Source: Klebsiella oxytoca (GTDB lineage: Bacteria > Pseudomonadota > Gammaproteobacteria > Enterobacterales > Enterobacteriaceae). Taken from it: a stretch of 64,000 nucleotides of DNA. Below, one piece after another: positions 37,527 to 45,218 of this stretch (its first letter is position 1; every line of letters begins with the position of its first letter). The stretch is taken from NCBI RefSeq assembly GCF_009707385.1, contig NZ_CP046115.1, positions 3,348,001 to 3,412,000 on the forward strand, given 5' to 3'. The position numbers and the translations under genes were made by a program. Below the pieces are notes generated by a model. It made no database searches and was not told where the DNA came from. It worked only from the letters and a program-made list of their open reading frames with translations.

Positions 37527-38471
37527 GTGACGGATAACAGCCTGCATTCAGCCAGCGTAGCTGAGCGACGCCCGCATCTTATTACCGATTTAGTCATGGG
37601 CCGCTTAACTCCGGCGCCAATATGGCAAAAACGTAATTACCGGATTAAATTTTTACTCCGCACAGCCTTATTTTATGCGCCCACCCGCAGCATGCTGGAA
37701 AGCCTGTCGGCGCGCGCGGATTTCAACCAGCTGTTGGCCGCTCAGGTAACGCTGCCGGGTAAAGTCCATCGCCAGTATTTATCCCGCGGTTTAAACGCCA
37801 GCCAGCGCGCGCAGGCCATTATCAGCCACTATCAGTTTGTTGATTCTCTGGGCAACTCGCGCCTGGCCAACGCCATGACCGCCGCGCAAGAGATGCCGCT
37901 GCTTGAACTGACGGGCAAAGACGGCAGCCGGTTTACGCTCTCCGCCTCCTCGGCGGGCAAAGCGGAGCGCGAGGGCGAAACGACGCTATGGCTGCGTGAT
38001 GATGACGAAGTTGTACTTGCCAGCACGACCTTTAGCGTCATCCGCCAACAGGAACAATGGCAGTTGACCATCGGCGGTCTACAGGGGCCACGCAGCACAA
38101 TCTCACATGAAGTGATTAAGCGCGCCACTCGCGCCTGTCACGGCCTGTTCCCGAAACGCCTGCTTCTGGAGTTTATCTGGCTAATGGCGGCACGTTGCAA
38201 CATTCATCAGATTTACGCGGTAAGCGATAACGGCCACGTCTTCCGGGCGTTGCGCTATCGGCTGAGCAAAGGACGCCATTTTCATGCCAGCTATGATGAA
38301 TTCTGGCAATCTATCGAAGGCGTCCCTGACGGGGCCTGGCGCTGGCGTTTACCACTGAAGCTCGAAAGAAAAACGCTCGAAAGTATTGCCAGTAAGAAAC
38401 GTGCTGAATATCGTCGTCGCTTTCAATTACTGGATGATATGGCCGCCAGGATGGCGCAGCTCGTGGATTAA
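37527..38471 (+). CDS. VirK/YbjX family protein (DUF535)
   Basis: This 314-residue cytosolic-looking protein has the DUF535 (PF04393) pattern. It shows HYQFVDSLG near residue 100, a central beta-rich segment, and NIHQIYAVSDNGHVF near 225, then SYDEFW and a basic C-terminus. Family members include Shigella/Salmonella VirK and E. coli YbjX, linked to PhoP-controlled envelope remodelling and virulence. The biochemical activity is unknown. It is not part of the E. coli order at this place, so it probably arrived with the fimbrial insertion. A terminator follows 24 bp after the stop. Confidence 0.85.
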   Translation: MTDNSLHSASVAERRPHLITDLVMGRLTPAPIWQKRNYRIKFLLRTALFYAPTRSMLESLSARADFNQLLAAQVTLPGKVHRQYLSRGLNASQRAQAIISHYQFVDSLGNSRLANAMTAAQEMPLLELTGKDGSRFTLSASSAGKAEREGETTLWLRDDDEVVLASTTFSVIRQQEQWQLTIGGLQGPRSTISHEVIKRATRACHGLFPKRLLLEFIWLMAARCNIHQIYAVSDNGHVFRALRYRLSKGRHFHASYDEFWQSIEGVPDGAWRWRLPLKLERKTLESIASKKRAEYRRRFQLLDDMAARMAQLVD

Positions 38472-38495
38472 ATAACGGGCTCTCATCTTATTTTT

Positions 38496-38527
38496 AAACG
38501 CCGTCTGGTCCTACGGCGTTTGTCTCT
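38496..38527 (+). terminator. Terminator of the VirK-like gene
   Basis: AAACGCCGT and ACGGCGTTT form a 9-bp stem with an 8-base loop, followed by GTCTCTT; five T residues precede it. Confidence 0.7.
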
Positions 38528-38588
38528 TACATAGAATTTAGCGCCGGTTATGGCTTCGTTTTACTGTTTGTGAACGGTTTTTACCGCG

Positions 38589-38724
38589 ATGTTCAAAACA
38601 GAAATACTTCTCCCTGTTGATTATTTTGTTCGCCGCCTTCTGGTTTATTTTCAGCGGCCGAATATGGCTCCTGGGGAGCTCCCCTGAAACAGGTCTCTAT
38701 CCCACTTTTACGGCGCCAGAATAA
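38589..38724 (+). pseudogene. Possible frameshifted small membrane protein
   Basis: Read from codon 38599 to the stop at 38722-38724, one frame gives KQKYFSLLIILFAAFWFIF, then GRIWLLGSSPETGLYPTF and TAPE. This is a clean single-pass membrane protein pattern, but the frame has no start codon between the previous in-frame stop (38539) and the helix. The nearest ATG, at 38589, is one base out of frame. Removing a single A from the AAAA run at 38594-38597 would join them into a 44-residue protein. I do not recognise the family; a frameshift, a sequencing error or chance are all possible. Confidence 0.3.
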
Positions 38725-38877
38725 TTCTTACGAGATTATATTGATGTCCCGCGTCCTCTTTTTGCTCGCCCCCAAAACCTCCCGTATGCTGGCGTAATAA
38801 CTGCAAAAAATTAGAGCGGCTTTAAAACCATTATTTATTTGTCATACAAATATGTATACTGAGCCACTTCCGATGTT

Positions 38878-38930
38878 GGCCCATGGACTTCACCTGCACA
38901 ATGGGCCTGGTTTTGTGCAGGTGTTTTCTC
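38878..38930 (+). terminator. Intrinsic terminator with overlapping competing stem (possible attenuator)
   Basis: CACCTGCACAA (38891-38901) and TTGTGCAGGTG (38913-38923) form a perfect 11-bp stem followed by TTTTCTCC. GGCCCAT (38878-38884) can pair with ATGGGCC (38901-38907), and these arms interleave with the terminator arms. The two helices are therefore either mutually exclusive or stack as an H-type pseudoknot. A promoter-like TATACT lies 18 bases upstream. This would give a transcript of about 60 nucleotides, or an attenuated leader for the fimbrial operon. Confidence 0.6.
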
Positions 38931-38985
38931 CCCTTCATCAGCTCACGCCGCTCCCCTTAGTTCACCCTATAAATTTTGTCCGCTC

Positions 38986-39025
38986 TTTTTCTAAAAACTT
39001 GATCCAGATCTCGTTTTTAGAAAAA
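38986..39025. repeat. 13-bp perfect inverted repeat in the fimbrial leader
   Basis: TTTTTCTAAAAAC (38986-38998) and GTTTTTAGAAAAA (39013-39025) are perfect inverted copies separated by 14 bases. It may be a regulator-binding dyad or a hairpin in the leader RNA. No T-run follows, so it is not a terminator. Confidence 0.8.
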
Positions 39026-39293
39026 ACCCCGCTCACTTCGCGCCCCATCAAACACAAAGAAAAAACATAAACCCAACAACAAATTAACACTAAGAGTTTA
39101 AAACCAAATAAAAACCAATTTTAAAGATTAAAAAACCATAAAAAATAAAAATAATAGTCAATTATGCAAAATTACGCATATTCCATAGGAGTAGTTATAC
39201 GTTAACCAACAAAACCGTGGCAGTTCATCGGTAATAAATATCCATTGCTACATTGTTGTTTTTCTTCAGCGGCTTTCCACTAAGAGGTTCTCC

Positions 39294-39845
39294 ATGAACG
39301 TCAAAACGATATCGCGCAGTATCCTGGGCGGCTTAATAAGCGCCATAGTTATTCTTCAACCGGCTTCTGCAGCGGGGACATTAAGCGGCCAGATTGGCGT
39401 ACAGGTGACGCTTGGTAGCGGATGCAGCGTATCAAACGTCCGCGACGGAGAAAACAACCGCTGGGGCAACATTAATTTCGGTAATTATGGCGATTTAGTA
39501 AACTCCATTGATGCAAGTATCGTTGGCAGCGGCGGTGGAAATGCGCTAACCGTAACCTGTACTCAAGATCTGGACTCTACGCTGACGCTTGACGGCGGCC
39601 AGTCTGGCGATGCTGATTTGCGTTATATGAAAAACGCCGGCGGCACTCAGCAGATTGCTTATCGTCTCTATTCGGATACCGCCCGCAGTAACGAAATACT
39701 GCCTGGTGGAACAATAGCTATCGTAGGAACGGGGAGTCCGCAGGCGATTCCCGTTTTTGCCCGAATCCGCCCGGAAGACCAGAGCGTCAATGCCCCCACG
39801 GCCGGTGAGTATAACGATATTGTTACCGCGACCTTGACCTGGTAA
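39294..39845 (+). CDS. Spore-coat-U domain fimbrial subunit, CsuA/B type
   Basis: This 183-residue secreted protein has a signal peptide (hydrophobic to about residue 26, ASA|AGTLSG) and one spore coat protein U domain (PF05229). The two cysteines in GSGCSV and VTCTQ probably form a disulfide. The C-terminal strand ends YNDIVTATLTW, the typical donor or acceptor edge of archaic chaperone-usher pilins. It is the first and presumably major subunit of a five-gene operon. AGAGG precedes the ATG. Archaic pili of this class mediate biofilm formation on plastic in Acinetobacter; the role here is inferred. Confidence 0.87.
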   Translation: MNVKTISRSILGGLISAIVILQPASAAGTLSGQIGVQVTLGSGCSVSNVRDGENNRWGNINFGNYGDLVNSIDASIVGSGGGNALTVTCTQDLDSTLTLDGGQSGDADLRYMKNAGGTQQIAYRLYSDTARSNEILPGGTIAIVGTGSPQAIPVFARIRPEDQSVNAPTAGEYNDIVTATLTW

Positions 39846-39858
39846 CAGCATAAGGAAA

Positions 39859-40383
39859 ATGGGCGTCATGCTTCGACCAGAGTGGCTTACATTATTTCTG
39901 CTTTTCGCCTCGGGCGCCCAGGCGGCTACTGTGCAGAAGACATTTAAAGTCTCCGCACAGATAACCGCCGGCTGCGCGCTTGGCGCAGGCGATGGTTCAC
40001 AAACCACCGATTTCGGCACCCTGAGTTTTGGCACTTTGTCATCGCTCTATAACAACGTCGATGTCGCCAGTACTTCCGGCGCAGGTTCCATCATCGTGAC
40101 CTGCACGCCCGGAACCTCCATTTCAATCGCTCTTGACTATGGTGTTAACGGCGGTTCAGCAACCCAGCGCTTTATGTCGAGCGCCGGCAAGACCCTGGCG
40201 TACCAGCTTTATCAGGACGCCAACCGTTCTACGGTTTGGGGAAACAATACGCAGGCTTTAAGCGTCGCATCATTTCCGAGCACCACGCAAACCTACACGG
40301 TTTATGGCCGCCTTTTTGCCACGAATGGCTTCCCGGCGGTGGGCTCATATACCGACACGGTCACCGTCACGCTGACCTATTAA
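39859..40383 (+). CDS. Spore-coat-U domain minor fimbrial subunit
   Basis: This 174-residue protein has a signal peptide (LFLLFASGAQA|ATVQ) and an SCPU domain with the Cys pair AGCALG and VTCTPG. It ends SYTDTVTVTLTY, again the typical terminal strand. It lies 13 bp after the first pilin. A start three codons in (ATG 39868) is possible. Likely role: a minor or adaptor pilin of the same fimbria. Confidence 0.85.
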   Translation: MGVMLRPEWLTLFLLFASGAQAATVQKTFKVSAQITAGCALGAGDGSQTTDFGTLSFGTLSSLYNNVDVASTSGAGSIIVTCTPGTSISIALDYGVNGGSATQRFMSSAGKTLAYQLYQDANRSTVWGNNTQALSVASFPSTTQTYTVYGRLFATNGFPAVGSYTDTVTVTLTY

Positions 40384-40401
40384 ATAATTCACAGGTTAAC
40401 T

Positions 40402-41166
40402 ATGATCCGCTGTAGATTTACGCCGTTTATATTCGCTTTATCGATCCCCTCATCCGCTCTGGCCGCCAGCTCAGTCCTGGTATGGCCGATATTTCAGACT
40501 ATCGAAAGCCACGAAAAAGGATCTGAACTGTGGCTGGAGAATCGCGGCAGTACGCCGGTAAATTTACAGCTGCGCGTTTTTGCCTGGGATCAAAAAGCGT
40601 CTGCGGACACCTACGCCGATCAACGTGATGTTGTCGCCAGCCCCCCTTTTACCACGGTTGCGCCGGGTCAGCGTCAGCTGGTGCGGCTGATGCGCGTTGC
40701 TCCCGTCGCGGCCGGCATAGAGAAATCCTATCGTATCGTTATCGATGAGATCCCCCAGGCGCAACCTGCGTCGCCTGTGGATAAAAATTCTGCAGGCCTG
40801 AAAATGCGTATGCGCTATGTCCTGCCGCTGTTTACCTATGGACAGGGGATCGTGCCGCTGAAGAACGATGGCCCGGCCGAAGCCGTCAGAACAACGCTGC
40901 GCTGGTCGCTCTCGCAGCAAAATAATCGCCAGGCGCTGTGTATCGATAACACGGGCAATCAGCATGCCAGGCTTAGCACGGTTTACTGGGCGAATGCCAA
41001 CGGCAAAGGGCAGATTCCACAGGCTAACGGCCTTCTCGGCTACGTACTGGCGCAGAGAAAAAGCTGTTTCCCGACCGCGGGAAACTCCCCGCTTCCCTCA
41101 GGGATGCATTTGTTCGCCAAATTAACGGATAACGGCCAGGCGGTGGAAATTCCGGCGAATCGTTGA
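40402..41166 (+). CDS. Periplasmic fimbrial chaperone, CsuC type
   Basis: The 254-residue protein has a signal sequence (ALSIPSSALA|ASSVLVWP) and the PapD-like two-immunoglobulin fold. G1 strand features are seen in APGQRQLVRLMRV near residue 93, and YRIVIDEIP follows. It binds pilin subunits by donor strand complementation and hands them to the usher. Its end overlaps the usher frame by a few bases around 41163-41169. Confidence 0.87.
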   Translation: MIRCRFTPFIFALSIPSSALAASSVLVWPIFQTIESHEKGSELWLENRGSTPVNLQLRVFAWDQKASADTYADQRDVVASPPFTTVAPGQRQLVRLMRVAPVAAGIEKSYRIVIDEIPQAQPASPVDKNSAGLKMRMRYVLPLFTYGQGIVPLKNDGPAEAVRTTLRWSLSQQNNRQALCIDNTGNQHARLSTVYWANANGKGQIPQANGLLGYVLAQRKSCFPTAGNSPLPSGMHLFAKLTDNGQAVEIPANR

Positions 41167-41168
41167 TA

Positions 41169-43511
41169 ATGAAAGACCTGAAAAGGACGGCGTCAGGAGG
41201 ACTGCTGGCAATGGCTTCGGTCAGCGCCTGCGCCGCAACCTATGATTCCCTGCCCGCACCAGCAGCTTCGTACAGCGAAAAGCAGGAGTACGAGCTGTAT
41301 CTCAGTCTGGCGGTGAACGGTAATATTCAGGCAAGCGCCGTTCCGGTAAAGGTAATCGCGGGTCATTACTGGGTTTCAGCCAGCGTTTTGCAACAATCGC
41401 ATATCCCGCTGAAGACCAACGACGCGCTGGTCGATGTGTCGACGCTCCCCTCGGTTAAGGTGGAATACGATCGGGCGGGGCAAATACTAAAGCTGCAGGT
41501 CCCGGACGCATGGCTTCCCGAGCAGCATATTGGGGAGACATCGGGACAAAATTATCAGGCCGCGATTAGCAGCCCGGGGATTTTATTTAACTACGACGCT
41601 TATAGCCTCTTTTCATCCGGAGGCTCGCAAACCACCAGCGCCTTCACCGAGACGCGCCTTTTCGGCCCGCCGGGGATCTTCACCAATAATGCCGTGATCC
41701 GGCAAAACTGGTCTTCGACGGGCTATGAGCAGCAGGGCTATATGCGCTACGACACCCTGTGGAAATACAGCGACACTGAGCAAATGATAAGCTACCAGGC
41801 CGGAGACGTCGTCAGTAATGCTCTGACCTGGAGTAGCTCAGTTCGCATGGGAGGGTTACGCCTGAGCCGCAACTTCAGCGTTCGCCCGGACCTGGTGACC
41901 TATCCGCTGCTCAATTTATCCGGCAGCGCGGCGGTTCCTTCCAGCGTCGACCTGTTTATTAACGGTTATAAAACCAGCTCTTCGCAGATCAATGGTGGGC
42001 CCTACACGCTGACCAACGTGCCCTATATTAGCGGTGCTGGTGAAGCGACGGTGGTGACTACCGACGCTCTCGGCCGCCAGGTTTCCACCAGCATTCCTTT
42101 TTATGTCTCTAATACCCTGCTGCGGGAAGGCCTGAGCGATTTTGATTTCACCATCGGCGCGCTGCGCAGCAACTATGGAATTAAAAATGCCGATTATGGT
42201 ACCGGCGCGGTAAGCGCTATTTATCGCTATGGATTAAATGACTGGCTAACCCTGTCTGCCCATACCGAAGACCGCAAAGGATTAAGCAATGCCGGGATCG
42301 GCGGCGATATCGGCGTGGGTAACCTCGGCACGCTCAGTCTGTCCGGCAGCGCCAGCCAGGGCGAGGGGGAAGGCAGCCAGTTTACTTCGGGTTACTCTTA
42401 CTACGGCAGTAGCTGGGGAGTGAACTATCAGCATATTCAGCGCAGCGCCAGTTATGACAATCTCAGCACCTATGGTTCTACCGCGACGCTAAGCCGTCAA
42501 TCGGACCAGGCCACGCTGAGCCTGAGCCCGTGGGGAAGAGCTCTGGGCTCTTTTAGCCTTGGCTACTTTGATATTAAAGCCGAGGACAATTCGCGTACTC
42601 GTCTGATGAACCTCTCCTGGAGCCGTAGCCTGTGGCAAAGCAGCAGCTTTACTCTGAGCATAAATCGCGATCTACAGGAAAATAGCTACTCCAGCATGCT
42701 GCAGATAATCATCCCGTTCGATTCACAAAGCTCGGTGCAGCTGAGCGGCCAGCGTTCCAGCTCCGGCCAATGGGGAGAAAATATCAGCGTCAGCCGCTCC
42801 GCGCCATCAGAGGGCGGGCTCGGCTGGAACCTCGCCCACTCAATCGGCGGCGATAGCTATAGTCAGGCGGATCTGACCTGGATCAACCGCGTGTCAACGC
42901 TGAGCGGCGGCTACTATGATTCGAAAGATGACCATCACAGCTGGTTTGAAGCTTCAGGCGCGGTGGTACTGATGGATAACAGCGTGTTTTTCGCCCGGCA
43001 AATTAACGATGCTTTTATCGTGGTCTCTACCGGCAACTACCCGAATATTGCGGTGAGTTATGAAAACCGAAAAGTCGGCGTTACCGATAAAAATGGCCAT
43101 CTGCTGATCCCCTGGGCTTCGGCGTGGTATCCGGGAAAGATCACTCTCGATACGCTGCCGCTGCCAACGGACACCGAAGCCGTAACGGTCGAGAAACGTA
43201 TCGCCGTGCGTGAAAGCAGCGGCGCGCTGGTCGATTTCCCGGTTAACCGCGTGCGCTCGGCAACCCTCGTCTTCCTCGATGCCCAGGGGCAGCCCCTGCC
43301 GGTCGGCACGCCGGTTGAAGAGGTTAACAGCAAACAGAGCGGTCTGGTGGGCTACGACGGCGTCGTCTGGCTTTCACACCTCGGACGCAACAATGAAGTC
43401 AAAATAAATGCCGGAGAGCTTCGCTGCAGTATTCAGTTCGAACTTCCGGAATCAACGCCGGTTCCACAACGGATAGGTCCGGTTAGCTGCCCCCCTTTAC
43501 AGCGGAGATAA
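41169..43511 (+). CDS. Outer-membrane fimbrial usher, CsuD type
   Basis: This usher of about 780 residues has a signal peptide (LLAMASVSACA|ATYDS). An N-terminal chaperone-binding domain precedes a beta barrel with a plug (SVDLFINGYKTSSSQINGGPYTL near residue 265 in two adjoining blocks). C-terminal domains with a Cys pair (LRCSI, VSCPPL) complete it. It secretes and assembles the pilins. The start is uncertain: ATG 41169 is taken here, and TTG 41163 two codons earlier is possible. The length is typical of archaic ushers. Confidence 0.88.
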   Translation: MKDLKRTASGGLLAMASVSACAATYDSLPAPAASYSEKQEYELYLSLAVNGNIQASAVPVKVIAGHYWVSASVLQQSHIPLKTNDALVDVSTLPSVKVEYDRAGQILKLQVPDAWLPEQHIGETSGQNYQAAISSPGILFNYDAYSLFSSGGSQTTSAFTETRLFGPPGIFTNNAVIRQNWSSTGYEQQGYMRYDTLWKYSDTEQMISYQAGDVVSNALTWSSSVRMGGLRLSRNFSVRPDLVTYPLLNLSGSAAVPSSVDLFINGYKTSSSQINGGPYTLTNVPYISGAGEATVVTTDALGRQVSTSIPFYVSNTLLREGLSDFDFTIGALRSNYGIKNADYGTGAVSAIYRYGLNDWLTLSAHTEDRKGLSNAGIGGDIGVGNLGTLSLSGSASQGEGEGSQFTSGYSYYGSSWGVNYQHIQRSASYDNLSTYGSTATLSRQSDQATLSLSPWGRALGSFSLGYFDIKAEDNSRTRLMNLSWSRSLWQSSSFTLSINRDLQENSYSSMLQIIIPFDSQSSVQLSGQRSSSGQWGENISVSRSAPSEGGLGWNLAHSIGGDSYSQADLTWINRVSTLSGGYYDSKDDHHSWFEASGAVVLMDNSVFFARQINDAFIVVSTGNYPNIAVSYENRKVGVTDKNGHLLIPWASAWYPGKITLDTLPLPTDTEAVTVEKRIAVRESSGALVDFPVNRVRSATLVFLDAQGQPLPVGTPVEEVNSKQSGLVGYDGVVWLSHLGRNNEVKINAGELRCSIQFELPESTPVPQRIGPVSCPPLQRR

Positions 43512-43513
43512 CG

Positions 43514-44473
43514 TTGAAGAATATTCTGCTTCTTTTTGCTGCACTGTTTTTGCTGGCCCACTCAGCCAGTAGTCTGGCCGATTGCAGTATCAAAGCCAGC
43601 TCGCCGAACTTTGGTTCCGTCGACTCTTTTACGCTGAACACGGTGGCACAAGGCGTGAACGCAGGTGCCGGATTTACCTGTACTAAACCGCTAATTTCAG
43701 TGGCCGCAACCAATACCGTTACGGCCAATATTATTTCGGCATCCAACGCTAACGGTAACTCGCTAAGGCTATTGGGCGATAATGGCGTTTATATCCCCTA
43801 CAACATCTGCAAGGACTCGTCCTGCGGTATCTTGTATGGCGTCAACAGCAGCATTCCATGGAGCTCAACATCACTTCTCGACCTGCTCGGATTATTTAAC
43901 TCAACGGATGGTACATTGCCTCTCTATTTTCGCATTCCGCCGGGAAGCAATGTTCCGGCAGGAACCTATACCGATCAAGTCTCGATCCGTTGGGATTATC
44001 ACCTCTGCTACGCCGGGGTGGCGAATATTTGCATATGGGTAGATAGCAACCCGAATTCCCCCCTCATCTCTACGGTCAACGTGACGCTAAAAGTCACTAA
44101 CTCCTGTTACATCGATAGCGCCCCGGACGTGGCGTTTACCCCCGCCGCGATCCCGGCCAACTTTAACGACTTAAACGGTAAATTTTCCATTCGCTGTACC
44201 CAAAACGCCGCCTATACCGTGAATCTTGCGAGCGACAACGCCAGCAACGGCAATTGGCGACAATTGATCTCCACGATTAACTCGCAAAACTATTTTCTGC
44301 AATATCAATTTTTTCAATCCAACGGTAGTGCCTGGACCCAGGCTAACAATCTCAGCCTCTCCGGTACCGGCGCATCGCAGGACGTAAATTACACGTTGAA
44401 AATAAACACCGCGCAGCCAAACCAACCAGCGGGGAGCTATAGCGATAACGTTAAAGTCACCGTGACCTACTGA
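43514..44473 (+). CDS. Two-domain spore-coat-U tip adhesin, CsuE type
   Basis: This 319-residue protein has a signal peptide (LFLLAHSASSLA|DCSI). An N-terminal SCPU-like adhesin domain (residues about 25-200) contains CKDSSCGILYG and YHLCYAGVANICIWV. A C-terminal pilin domain ends GSYSDNVKVTVTY. The two-domain layout at the operon end fits a tip adhesin such as CsuE. Translation begins at TTG 43514 with GGAG six bases upstream, inside or just after the usher stop. The TTG start could keep adhesin levels low. Confidence 0.85.
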   Translation: MKNILLLFAALFLLAHSASSLADCSIKASSPNFGSVDSFTLNTVAQGVNAGAGFTCTKPLISVAATNTVTANIISASNANGNSLRLLGDNGVYIPYNICKDSSCGILYGVNSSIPWSSTSLLDLLGLFNSTDGTLPLYFRIPPGSNVPAGTYTDQVSIRWDYHLCYAGVANICIWVDSNPNSPLISTVNVTLKVTNSCYIDSAPDVAFTPAAIPANFNDLNGKFSIRCTQNAAYTVNLASDNASNGNWRQLISTINSQNYFLQYQFFQSNGSAWTQANNLSLSGTGASQDVNYTLKINTAQPNQPAGSYSDNVKVTVTY

Positions 44474-44524
44474 AGTTAAGTACGCGGATTTTATGTAAAG
44501 GGAATGTTATGCAGGATTTTGTTG

Positions 44525-44533
44525 TGATATAAG
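44525..44533 (+). promoter_or_regulatory. Extended -10 promoter for RyeA/SraC
   Basis: TG-A-TATAAG forms an extended -10 element. Transcription would start near 44540 and run across the SdsR complement to the terminator at 44794-44833. Confidence 0.5.
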
Positions 44534-44605
44534 ATGAAAGATCCCTTTTCGCCAGATGCTGGGTTATTCGAAGGGGATATTTTTAATCCTTTGAAAAATA
44601 AGGAT

Positions 44606-44709
44606 AAAAAAAGACCGAACACGATTCCTGTATTCGGTCCAGGGAAATGGCTCTTGGGAGAGAGCCGTGCGCTAAAAGTTGGCATTAATGCAGGCTAAGT
44701 CGCCTTGCC
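44606..44709 (-). ncRNA. sdsR: SdsR (RyeB) stationary-phase small RNA
   Basis: The minus strand from 44709 begins GGCAAGGCGACTTAGCC and ends in a hairpin (GACCGAA / TTCGGTC) plus TTTTTTT. The span of 104 nucleotides is the length of E. coli SdsR, and the middle part matches my memory of it almost exactly. SdsR is a sigma-S-dependent Hfq-binding sRNA that base-pairs with mRNAs such as ompD, mutS and tolC. The conserved hairpin and the position before yebY support the call strongly. Confidence 0.95.
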
Positions 44710-44714
44710 TTATA

Positions 44715-44721
44715 AGAATAG
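44715..44721 (-). promoter_or_regulatory. Sigma-S type -10 of sdsR
   Basis: On the minus strand CTATTCT lies five bases before the predicted SdsR +1. The C preceding the hexamer (position -13) is the sigma-S preference, consistent with stationary-phase control. Confidence 0.75.
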
Positions 44722-44793
44722 TTTACCGTGTCAGGTTTTCCAGTCCGCGACAAAAGTGGACGAATAATTCCTGTCAAAATTGCGGATATTAAT

Positions 44794-44833
44794 AAAAAAC
44801 GCCGCTGCCTTTATGGGGCAGCGGCGTTTTTTT
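44794..44833. terminator. Bidirectional terminator for RyeA and yebY
   Basis: ACGCCGCTGCC and GGCAGCGGCGT form an 11-bp stem with A residues on the left and TTTTTTT on the right. It serves the plus-strand RyeA and the minus-strand yebY. Confidence 0.92.
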
Positions 44834-44863
44834 CATGGAAATACAGCAGGATGCCCGCGACGA

Positions 44864-45202
44864 TCAGCAGAGCTTCTGCGCTCGCTCAATAAATGGCGCC
44901 AGGCTCATTTTTTGTCCTGGCTGCTGCGGATCGTCAATCTGGATCACAGAAATCGGCTGCGCGTTGGTCTTACCGTCTTTCATCTGCTGCTCGGCGACGT
45001 CATTTAGCGGGTACTGCACCAGCGTGCTGGGGTTAATAGCGAACAGCGCATTGCCCGCACGGCAGGTCAGCATCACCTCTTCACGATTAAACGCCCAGCT
45101 CTCCTGACCCACTTCAAAGCGGCTCACGGTAATCACCTTAGGTGCCGCCAGCGCAGCGCCAGAACTTGCCAATAACAACATTGTCAGAACGATTTTTTTC
45201 AT
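44864..45202 (-). CDS. yebY: YebY, DUF2511 periplasmic protein
   Basis: This 112-residue protein has a signal peptide ([21 protein letters not shown]) and two cysteines (MLTCRAG, AQKLC at the very end) that may pair. It matches E. coli YebY in length and pattern. It lies 16 bp downstream of yebZ in a yobA-yebZ-yebY operon. In E. coli these genes are linked to copper homeostasis; the exact role of YebY is unclear. Confidence 0.92.
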   Translation of the reverse strand: MKKIVLTMLLLASSGAALAAPKVITVSRFEVGQESWAFNREEVMLTCRAGNALFAINPSTLVQYPLNDVAEQQMKDGKTNAQPISVIQIDDPQQPGQKMSLAPFIERAQKLC

Positions 45203-45218
45203 GATTTAACTCATTTTT

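Larger units (their letters stand above)
38472..39293. promoter_or_regulatory. Long AT-rich leader region of the fimbrial operon
   Basis: These 822 bp lack a convincing intact gene. In order they hold the terminator of the VirK-like gene, a possibly frameshifted micro-gene (38589-38724) and a promoter-like TATACT at 38855-38860. An intrinsic terminator with a competing stem follows (38878-38930), then a 13-bp perfect inverted repeat (38986-39025). The last 200 bp are very AT-rich before the first fimbrial gene. The base composition suits H-NS silencing, a common control of fimbriae. Confidence 0.6.
44540..44833 (+). ncRNA. ryeA: RyeA (SraC), antisense partner of SdsR
   Basis: In E. coli the roughly 250-nucleotide RyeA is transcribed opposite SdsR between pphA and yebY. 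Here the strand opposite SdsR has an extended -10 at 44525-44533 and a strong terminator ending at 44833. The RNA would fully cover SdsR and act as its antisense decoy in exponential phase. The 5' end is approximate. An open frame of 54 codons at 44534-44698 starts a few bases before this predicted 5' end and runs through the RNA. Confidence 0.6.

Noticed and set aside
38986..39025. Fim-type invertible switch
   Set aside because: The inverted repeat arms are only 14 bases apart and no recombinase gene is nearby, so a phase-variable inversion is unlikely.
38852..39070. 72-codon frame in the fimbrial leader
   Set aside because: Its ATG overlaps the promoter-like -10, it runs across a terminator, and it has no ribosome site. 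I kept only the idea that its first codons could act as a leader peptide.
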